The translations under genes and the position numbers were made by a program. Below are positions 1 through 6,500 of a stretch of DNA of 11,735 nucleotides, piece by piece (within the stretch, counting starts at the first letter, position 1; every line of letters starts with the position of its first letter). The notes beneath the pieces were generated by a model, which saw only the letters and a list, made by a program, of their open reading frames with translations, was not told the DNA's origin and did not search any database. This stretch comes from Enterococcus_E cecorum_C (lineage in GTDB: Bacteria; Bacillota; Bacilli; Lactobacillales; Enterococcaceae): the NCBI RefSeq assembly GCF_052119425.1, contig NZ_JBQKFH010000054.1:1-11735 (forward strand). Direction: 5' to 3'.

Positions 1-156
1 AAATTGATTTTGCTAGCTATTGCTTGCATGTATTTTTCTTTAACTCAAAAGTTAAAGACCCTACACATTGGTTGTTTGCATTTATTTGTTCAGTTTTCAA
101 AGGTCTACTTTGTCGTTTAGCAACAACTCTTATATCATACTCAAGTCTCAACAGTT
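1..156 (-). promoter_or_regulatory. rRNA operon leader with boxA-like antitermination site and hairpin
   Basis: Read on the minus strand, this is the transcribed leader after the last of three tandem promoters. Positions 105-85 read GACCTTTGAAAACTGAACAAA with the last base trimmed from many relatives; the CTTTGAAAACTGAACAA core is the boxA-type sequence found ahead of 16S genes in Firmicutes. It is followed by the AATGTGTAGGG stretch often seen in lactic-acid-bacterial rRNA leaders, then a perfect 9-bp hairpin (58-50 pairing with 45-37, four-base loop). The 16S gene itself would begin just past the left edge and is not visible. A 75-codon open frame on the plus strand here is antisense to the leader and is not called. 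Confidence 0.8.
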
Positions 157-162
157 TGTCAA
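134..162 (-). promoter_or_regulatory. rRNA promoter, proximal (third in series)
   Basis: The minus strand has a consensus -35 TTGACA (162-157), a 17-bp spacer and -10 TATGAT (139-134). It is the closest of the three to the rRNA leader. A perfect -35 with optimal spacing is typical of strong growth-rate-controlled stable-RNA promoters. Confidence 0.82.
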
Positions 163-216
163 GAACTTTTTTGAAATATTTTTTAAGTTGTCACTCGTTC
201 AATCAGCGACTTTCAT

Positions 217-245
217 ATCATAACAAATGTTCAATTCATTGTCAA
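217..245 (-). promoter_or_regulatory. rRNA promoter, middle (second in series)
   Basis: The minus strand has -35 TTGACA (245-240), a 17-bp spacer and -10 TATGAT (222-217). Just downstream lies AAAGTCGCTGA (213-203), which is repeated exactly after the distal promoter, so the two promoters share their start region as well as their hexamers. Confidence 0.82.
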
Positions 246-318
246 GCTTAATTTTTAAAAACTTTAAAACGTATTGAAAGTTTATTTTATTTAGCCGTTT
301 GATTTCAGCGACTTTGTT

Positions 319-347
319 AGAATATCACGATTCAAATGATGCGTCAA
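319..347 (-). promoter_or_regulatory. rRNA promoter, distal (first in series)
   Basis: The minus strand has -35 TTGACG (347-342), a 17-bp spacer and -10 TATTCT (324-319), followed by the same AAAGTCGCTGA (315-305) as the middle promoter. Upstream of the -35 (348-376) is an A/T-tract-rich stretch compatible with an UP element binding the RNA polymerase alpha subunit. The -35 begins only about 48 bp after the msrB stop codon. Confidence 0.72.
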
Positions 348-394
348 GGGATTTTTACAAAAAAAGTTATAAAAACGTTTCCGAACATCCAAAA

Positions 395-832
395 CTATTC
401 ATTAGGAAATAATTTCAAGTAGTCACCATAGCCTTTGTCAGCCATTTCTGCTTTTGGGATAAATTCTAAAGCAGCAGAATTAATACAGTAGCGTAATCCA
501 CCTTTTTCAACAGGTCCATCGGTAAATACATGTCCCAGATGACTATCGGCTGCTTGACTGCGTACTTCAATTCGATGCATGTTATGTGAAAAATCAGCTT
601 TCTCTTTAATAACTTGTCGACTTACAGGTTTTGTAAAAGCTGGCCAGCCACATCCTGAATCATATTTATCTAGTGAGCTAAACAAAACTTCTTTGCTGAC
701 AACATCGACATAAATTCCCTCTTCAAAAAATTGATCATATTTGCCACTAAATGGATACTCAGTAGCATTTTCTTGGGTTACACGATAAGCTAAATCGGAT
801 AATTGCGCTTTTTCTTTTTCATATGCGTCCAT
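395..832 (-). CDS. msrB: peptide-methionine (R)-S-oxide reductase MsrB
   Basis: This cytosolic repair enzyme reduces the R epimer of methionine sulfoxide in oxidised proteins, with thioredoxin as electron donor. The 145 residues cover one complete MsrB domain. Family motifs are in order: YDSGCGWPAF with the recycling Cys61, the DSHLGHVF block with His98 and His101, and RYCINSA with the catalytic Cys116. The four structural zinc cysteines of the E. coli type are absent (V/S/A at the equivalent places), so this is the zinc-free subtype. I chose the ATG at 832 because AGAGGTGA lies about six bases before it; a GTG three codons upstream (841) lies inside that ribosome binding site. The gene has its own extended -10 promoter and follows the ecfT terminator, so it is probably monocistronic. 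No msrA is fused or adjacent. No terminator is evident before the rRNA promoters. Confidence 0.95.
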   Translation of the reverse strand: MDAYEKEKAQLSDLAYRVTQENATEYPFSGKYDQFFEEGIYVDVVSKEVLFSSLDKYDSGCGWPAFTKPVSRQVIKEKADFSHNMHRIEVRSQAADSHLGHVFTDGPVEKGGLRYCINSAALEFIPKAEMADKGYGDYLKLFPNE

Positions 833-859
833 TAGAATCACCTCTGATTATTTTTTATT

Positions 860-868
860 ATTGTATCA
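860..868 (-). promoter_or_regulatory. msrB promoter (extended -10)
   Basis: On the minus strand TGATACAAT gives an extended -10 (TG-n-TACAAT). No good -35 lies at standard spacing, which is tolerated in extended -10 promoters. The predicted start is about 853, leaving a leader of about 20 nt that carries the ribosome binding site. Confidence 0.55.
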
Positions 869-890
869 AAACTTAGTAAAATACGCACAA

Positions 891-918
891 AAAAGGTCTC
901 CAAAAACGAAGACCTTTT
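891..918 (-). terminator. Rho-independent terminator of the ecf operon
   Basis: A perfect 9-bp stem, AAAGGTCT extended by one A-T pair (918-910 with 899-891), has a 10-base loop. On the minus strand a run of six T follows. It starts three bases after the ecfT stop codon. Confidence 0.85.
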
Positions 919-920
919 GT

Positions 921-1715
921 TTAGCTACGTAATAAAATTAAAAGTGCGGTTAATAAGACGAATACTAAAATAGTAATGGTGTCTAATAATTGCCATTCCA
1001 ATTTACGATATTTCGTCCTACCATCGCCACCTTGATAGCCACGTGCTTCCATCGCATAAGCTAAATCAATTGCTCGCGTAAAGCTAGAAACAAATAGCGG
1101 AATTAATAGTGGAATGATGGCTTTCATTTTTTGGATTAAATTACCTTCTGAAAAATCCACCCCACGTGCACGCTGAGCATTCATAATTTTCTCTGTTTCA
1201 TCCATTAAGGTTGGCACATATCGTAAGGCAATCGATAACATCAAAGAGAATTCATGAACTGGTAATTTCAACGCTTTTAATGGCTTTAGTAAGGATTCAA
1301 TCGCATCTGATAATTCCAAAGGCAAAGTGGTCAGTGTCAGAAGTGTAGACATAAAGATGATTAAGACAAACCGACAGAAAATGAAAATCCCATTTGTCAC
1401 GCCGTACTCTGTTAGTCTAAAAATCCACCACTGCCAATAGATTGTACCGCCATTTGTGAAAAAGACCTGCAAAAAGACGGTAAATAGGATAAGGCCGATC
1501 AGCGCTTTTAAGCCACGAACAAAAAATACTAGATTAATTTTTGACAAGTAGATGGCAAAAAAGGTAAAAGCTGCGAGTAATAAATACGTTTGCCAGTTAT
1601 TCGCCAAAAAGATAATCCCAATGAAATAAAAACTTGCGACCAATTTTGCTCGAGGATCCATCTGATGAATCAATGAATTGCCTGGAATATAGCGACCAAA
1701 AATCAATTTATTCAT
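921..1715 (-). CDS. ecfT: ECF transporter transmembrane component EcfT
   Basis: This is the membrane scaffold of an energy-coupling factor transporter. It binds the two ATPases and the exchangeable substrate-binding S components, and so serves uptake of several vitamins or metals. The protein is 264 residues, the usual EcfT length. It has strongly hydrophobic segments around residues 25-58, 64-86, 107-130 and 200-216 and a final one at 243-262. The two conserved Ala-Arg-Gly motifs that couple to the ATPase Q-helices are present (183-185 in AQRARGVDF, 224-226 in MEARGYQGG). The ATG at 1715 overlaps the ecfA2 stop by eight bases (ATGAATAA), has GAGGTGA just upstream, and suggests translational coupling; a start 30 bases earlier is less likely. 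No S component is encoded in the window, as expected for a group II ECF module that shares dispersed S proteins. Confidence 0.95.
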   Translation of the reverse strand: MNKLIFGRYIPGNSLIHQMDPRAKLVASFYFIGIIFLANNWQTYLLLAAFTFFAIYLSKINLVFFVRGLKALIGLILFTVFLQVFFTNGGTIYWQWWIFRLTEYGVTNGIFIFCRFVLIIFMSTLLTLTTLPLELSDAIESLLKPLKALKLPVHEFSLMLSIALRYVPTLMDETEKIMNAQRARGVDFSEGNLIQKMKAIIPLLIPLFVSSFTRAIDLAYAMEARGYQGGDGRTKYRKLEWQLLDTITILVFVLLTALLILLRS

Positions 1716-2571
1716 CACCCTCACCTCGCTGTCTAATAATTTCATCGGCTAAAGCTTGAGGCGTCAATGGTAATTGAGCAAACTTCATTCCTTTTTCTTG
1801 AAGTTTTAGCGCAAATTGAGTCGCTGTAGGTACGCCCAATTGCTTTTCATACAACCAATCGACATCTTGGAATAATTCTGATGGTGTTCCTTCTTTCACC
1901 ACACGTCCTTTTTCTAAAGCATACACATAATCTGCATAATCAGCCACGTCATCCATCAAGTGCGTGACTAAAACTAGGGTTAAGCCACGTTCTTTATGCA
2001 AACGCCAAAACATATCCATCATTTCTTTACGCCCTTGAGGATCTAGGCCAGCTGTTGGTTCATCAAGCACAAGGACTTCTGGTTGCATCGCCAAAACACC
2101 GGCAATAGCAACACGACGCATTTGTCCACCTGATAAATCAAAAGGAGAACGCTCAAGATAGCTTTCATCTAATCCTACTAATTTCAATGTATCTTTCGCA
2201 ATTTGATTTGCTTCTTCTAGACTTACACCAAAATTTTGTGGGCCAAAAGCAATATCTTTTTCTACTGTTTCTTCAAATAACTGAGATTCCGGAAACTGAA
2301 AGACAATTCCAACCTTTTTACGAATTGGTTTTAAGTTTTTATTATCGGTTTGCGGAGTAATCACACGTTCACCGATGTTTACGGTACCTTTCGTAGGTTT
2401 GAGCAAGGCATTTAAATGTTGTAGCAATGTTGATTTCCCACTACCAGTATGTCCGATTAAGGCTGTAAAACTTCCCTCTTTAATCGCCAAATTAATATCA
2501 AAGAGTGCTCGATGCTCAAAAGGGGTATTGGGTTGGTAAGTAAAATCTACTTGTTCAAAACGGATGTCCAT
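1708..2571 (-). CDS. ecfA2: ECF transporter ATP-binding subunit EcfA2
   Basis: This is one of the two ABC ATPases that drive the ECF transporter at the inner face of the membrane. In the 287-residue product I see Walker A GHTGSGKS (40-47), the Q-loop Gln92 in FQFPESQLFE, the signature LSGGQ (146-150), Walker B VLVLDEP with Asp170-Glu171, and the switch His204. The C-terminal extension after about residue 225 is typical of EcfA. The early stretch YQPNTPFEHRALFDIN identifies it as the A2 rather than the A1 paralogue. I chose the ATG at 2571 (MDIRF) because GGTGG lies seven bases upstream; a TTG two codons earlier is the alternative. The gene overlaps ecfA1 by 25 bp and ecfT by 8 bp, so all three are translated from one message. 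Confidence 0.95.
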   Translation of the reverse strand: MDIRFEQVDFTYQPNTPFEHRALFDINLAIKEGSFTALIGHTGSGKSTLLQHLNALLKPTKGTVNIGERVITPQTDNKNLKPIRKKVGIVFQFPESQLFEETVEKDIAFGPQNFGVSLEEANQIAKDTLKLVGLDESYLERSPFDLSGGQMRRVAIAGVLAMQPEVLVLDEPTAGLDPQGRKEMMDMFWRLHKERGLTLVLVTHLMDDVADYADYVYALEKGRVVKEGTPSELFQDVDWLYEKQLGVPTATQFALKLQEKGMKFAQLPLTPQALADEIIRQRGEGDE

Positions 2572-3389
2572 AGCCAATCCACCATCCCTTCTTCAGTCAT
2601 ATATTCTTTAGGTACGTCCACACCACGAGCTTTTAGTGCTGACTTTAAGCGCTCTGGAAATGGCAAATCTAATCCTAGCTCAATTAATTTTTCACCTTGA
2701 GAAAAGATTTCTTCTGGCGTACCTTCTTGGATAAGTTCACCTTTTTTCATCACAAAAATTCGATTAGCATTAGCGGCTTCATCGATATCATGAGTAATCG
2801 ATAAAACGGTTAAATTATTTTCTTCTTTAATTTTCTTCACTGTAGCAATCACTTCTAAGCGGCCTTCAGGATCAAGCATACTCGTTGCTTCATCAAGAAT
2901 AATTACATTCGGTCTTAAAGCCACAATCCCAGCAATAGCGACACGTTGTTTTTGACCACCTGATAGTCTTGATGGTTCTTTGCGCATAAATTCGGCCATT
3001 CGCACTTGCTCTAGTGATTCTCTTACACGTACCAACATTTCTTCTCGCGGCACGCCTTGATTTTCCAAACCAAAAGCGACATCATCTTCTACAGTTGAGC
3101 CGACAAATTGATTATCTGGATTTTGAAAGACCATACCAACATTGCGACGTACTTCCCAGATGGTTTTTTCATTTATTTCTTGACCATTGACCTTGATACT
3201 TCCTGATTCAGGTAGTAACAAGCCATTAATCGTCTTTGCCAGGGTGGATTTACCCGAACCATTATGGCCAATTATCGCAATCCATTCCCCTTGATTAATG
3301 TTCAATGATACTTTATTTAAAGCAGGTGTTTGATCTTCTTCTTGATAGCGAAAAGTCAAATCCTTCATTTCAATTATTGGTTGCATCAT
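2547..3389 (-). CDS. ecfA1: ECF transporter ATP-binding subunit EcfA1
   Basis: This is the second ATPase of the ECF module, which pairs with EcfA2 as a heterodimer under EcfT. The 280 residues contain Walker A GHNGSGKST (41-49), the Q-loop Gln89 in FQNPDNQFVG, LSGGQKQR (142-149), Walker B VIILDEAT with Asp166-Glu167, and His200. FQNPDNQFVGSTVEDDVAFG is characteristic of EcfA1. Two ATG codons are adjacent: the one at 3389 is only three bases from GAGGG, and the second (3386) has the better spacing of six, so the real product may be one residue shorter. It is the first gene of the operon and has its own promoter. In many Firmicutes this operon follows rplQ; here the upstream neighbour is instead a surface-protein gene. 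Confidence 0.95.
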   Translation of the reverse strand: MMQPIIEMKDLTFRYQEEDQTPALNKVSLNINQGEWIAIIGHNGSGKSTLAKTINGLLLPESGSIKVNGQEINEKTIWEVRRNVGMVFQNPDNQFVGSTVEDDVAFGLENQGVPREEMLVRVRESLEQVRMAEFMRKEPSRLSGGQKQRVAIAGIVALRPNVIILDEATSMLDPEGRLEVIATVKKIKEENNLTVLSITHDIDEAANANRIFVMKKGELIQEGTPEEIFSQGEKLIELGLDLPFPERLKSALKARGVDVPKEYMTEEGMVDWLWTSVLNK

Positions 3390-3421
3390 TTACCCTCGTT
3401 TTTCATTTCGTTACAAGCCTT

Positions 3422-3450
3422 ACCATACCAAAAAAACAGCAGAATTTCAA
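3422..3450 (-). promoter_or_regulatory. promoter of the ecfA1-ecfA2-ecfT operon
   Basis: On the minus strand -35 TTGAAA (3450-3445), a 17-bp spacer and -10 TATGGT (3427-3422) are preceded by TG-n, giving an extended -10. The predicted start near 3415 leaves a leader of about 26 nt before ecfA1, too short for a riboswitch. Confidence 0.65.
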
Positions 3451-3463
3451 TCTTTCTATCTCG

Positions 3464-3500
3464 TTTTATTGTCTTGACATAGATATTTAAGACAATAAAA
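3464..3500. repeat. 12-bp perfect inverted repeat between surface gene and ecf operon
   Basis: TTTTATTGTCTT (3464-3475) is the exact reverse complement of AAGACAATAAAA (3489-3500), with a 13-base spacer. It lies directly downstream of the surface-gene terminator stem, sharing two bases with it, and about 14 bp upstream of the ecfA1 -35. It could be a second hairpin on the terminated transcript or a protein-binding site; the sequence alone does not decide. Confidence 0.7.
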
Positions 3501-3545
3501 GCGAATAGCTACACTTCTTGAGGGAAAAGTATAGACTATTCGCTT
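3499..3545 (-). terminator. intrinsic terminator of the LPXTG surface-protein gene
   Basis: A long hairpin has an outer perfect 10-bp stem (AAGCGAATAG / CTATTCGCTT, 3499-3508 with 3536-3545), a one-base bulge, and an inner 8-bp stem with one mismatch (3509-3516 with 3527-3534). On the minus strand it is followed by TTTTATTGTCTT. It lies 25 bp after the stop codon. Confidence 0.8.
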
Positions 3546-3569
3546 ATAAGAGGAGGGATTTATTGATTG

Positions 3570-6500
3570 TTAGTGATGCCAACGACTTCTTCTGTCAAAG
3601 TATATCACGATACCAGCTAGTCCTAAAGATATGACACTTAACCATAGATAACCATTTTTTTGCGTTCCTGTAGCAGGTAAATGTTTTTTTGTGTTGGATT
3701 TGGCAACTCTAGTTAATTCTTTTTGTTTTACCGTTCCCTGTGTAGAACGTTTTTGATTATCAAATTTGCCACCACCACTATTCATAAAAAATCTGTCATC
3801 ATTTTCCCTTTCTGCTGTATTAGGAACGCCTGGTTCTTCCGGCTTGTCCTCTGGTTCCGTCGGCGTTGGATCGGGTTCGTCCGGCTTGTCCTCTGGCTCC
3901 GTTGGTGTTGGATCGGGTTCGTCCGGTTTTTCCTCTGGTTCCGTTGGCGTTGGATCGGGTTCGTCCGGTTTTTCCTCTGGTTCCGTTGGCGTTGGATCGG
4001 GTTCATCCGGTTTTTCCTCTGGCTCCGTTGGTGTTGGATCGGGTTCATCCGGTTTTTCCTCTGGCTCCGTTGGTGTTGGATCGGGTTCGTCCGGTTTTTC
4101 CTCTGGCTCCGTTGGTGTTGGATCGGGTTCATCCGGTTTTTCCTCTGGCTCCGTTGGTGTTGGGTCCGGTTCATCCGGTTTTTCCTCTGGCTCCGTTGGC
4201 GTTGGATCGGGTTCATCCGGTTTGTCTTCTGGCTCCGTTGGCGTTGGTTCTGGTTCATCCGGTTTTTCCTCTGGCTCCGTTGGTGTTGGATCAGGTTCGT
4301 CCGGTTTGTCCTCTGGTTCCGTTGGGGTTGGATCGGGTTCGTCCGGCTTATCCTCTGGTTCCGTCGGCGTTGGATCGGGTTCTTCTTCCACAACAGTTTT
4401 CACTTTATTACTTTCCACATTTAACTCTGGCGTATTTTCATGAGTGACTGAAGCATGGTTGAGAATTTCGCCAGCTTTCTTTCTTAAAACTTTAGCGGTG
4501 AACGTAATTACTTGGGTTTGTCCTTGATCCAAATCAATCGGCACACTTAAGGTATTACCATCAAAACTTCCCGCATCCGTTTTTACAGCTTGCAAATCAT
4601 CTGTGAGTTTATCAGTTAACATTCCTACCCATTTTGCCGTACCCGTATTTTCTACAGTAAGTTTATAAGTTAGGATATCCCCTGTTTTTGCCTCTGCCTT
4701 ATCGACGGTTTTACTCACAACAAGTTTGCGAACGTGAATCTGGGTTTCAACTGTATTACTGCCTTTATTGAAATCAGGATTTTCAGCATTCACACCAGAA
4801 AATCTATTGACAATTTTACCGTCTTCTTCTTTTACAATCTTCGTCTTAAAGGATAGTTTCAATTCTTGGCCTGGCTTTATAGTCACCAAATAACGTAAAC
4901 GATTGTCGTTCCAAACGTTTTCATCTGAGACTACTAAATTCGTGGCATTTTCCCATAGTTTATCCGTAATCGCCTTAGTGTTTACTTTGGTTGAGTTGGC
5001 AATATAATTGACATCTTTTTCAGGCAATACATCTTCCAACGTACCATACCACGTACCATCGCCAGTATTCTTCACATTGAAAGTATATTGAAGAACCTCT
5101 TTTGGATAGGCTGTTGTCTTATCTACTTCCTTAAGCACTTGTAAGACAGGTTTGGTTAATTCCCCTACTCCACGCGCTTCAACCACATTGGAGTCTAAAA
5201 GGAAAGTCTTGCCTTCCTGCGTTAAAAGCGAAGAATTATGACTCAATAAATCAGCTGGGTTATGACTGGCCCGCATTTGAATTAAGAGTTTCTTCACAGT
5301 ATTTGCTTGCATTTCTTTCTTCAAGACAACTTTAATACTTTTCACCTTAGAAACATCGACATTATCTGTTAATGGTTGCCAATTTGCGGTGGTTAATTTT
5401 TGAATATCTTGCACCTCACTATAATATACGTCAAAATCCGGATCACTTTTGGCAATCTTTTTGAAAATCGCCCCATCCGTACTACCACGATCAATGATAC
5501 GATCTTGGTCATTCATCGTATCCCCTTTATGCGGCAAAATATTGTAAAAGGCATATGGTTTACTTGTTTGTTTTGTCCGATTTTCCAAATTAATTTCATA
5601 ATAGAATTCTTCCAATGGACTCACAATTAATGGATGCACCGATAAATCTTCTGGTGTATGACCAATCTTTTCGTGAATAATCACTTCTTCTGGCGGACCA
5701 AAATCCACTTTAGTCATTGCTTTCAAGACTGATTTACCCACAAACGTCCCTTTGCCATCCAAGTCTAACTGATTATTCTTCACAATAGTTGATTCATCTG
5801 CCCAACCGGATGTCGTCTTTAATACAGAAGGATCATACCAGTAAATATAATGATCTAATTGATGAACAGCTTTAGTCAAATATTTATTAAACTGAATTTG
5901 TTGTCGGAAAGCATAACGATATTTTTGAATCGGGTAATTTTCACCACTATCGATTTCTTTTAACGTCTTGGTAATAATCAAGGCCGTCTTATCAGTACCT
6001 AAATAATGATGGACCACTTTGTAACCCATATTTTCCAACGAACGATGATACTCATTAATCACATCGATGCCATCTGGTAAGAGCGTCACAATCGTAAATG
6101 GCATATTCTCATCGACACGGTTTGGCGTCAAAATATAAGTTAAACGCGTCTTATCTTCATTATGCGCTTCAATCGAGGTTTGCCAATTATCATCATATTC
6201 CACGCGCAAGGTTAAGAACGCCCGATTATAACTTCCAACAGCTTCTGTATATTTTTCACCAATTACCTTCCCTTGATCATCACTGTAATACACAAAGCCC
6301 CAGTTATGAAGCGTGGTGCTACTGGTTGATTCATCCGATGAGAAGATTCCTTTTGGCCACTTTTCATCAACGACTTTAGTTTTCACAGTCAAATACACAT
6401 CAGTACGTGCTAAAATTGGCTTTTCAAAGGTCGCTTTTACATATTCAATATCAGAGGTTAAAGAAATCGCTTGGCCAGACTGAACATTGTCTTTCAGTAA

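Noticed and set aside
24..251. 75-codon plus-strand open frame
   Set aside because: It lies antisense to the rRNA leader and its promoters, has no ribosome binding site, and its composition is that of translated AT-rich promoter DNA.
349..394. Terminator or CcpA (cre-like) site after msrB
   Set aside because: The A/T-rich partial dyad around GGAAACGTTTTT does not form a stable stem and matches the cre consensus only in part.
2512..3490. Short plus-strand open frames across the ecfA1/ecfA2 region
   Set aside because: They are antisense to well-supported ATPase genes and have no start signals.
3831..4376. CRISPR array
   Set aside because: Units are contiguous, in frame and coding, with no unique spacers.
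3723..4447. Several long open frames on both strands over the repeat array, one rich in Gly-Ser-Val
   Set aside because: A stop-free 42-bp repeat keeps every frame open. They are shadows of the surface-protein repeat and lack start signals.
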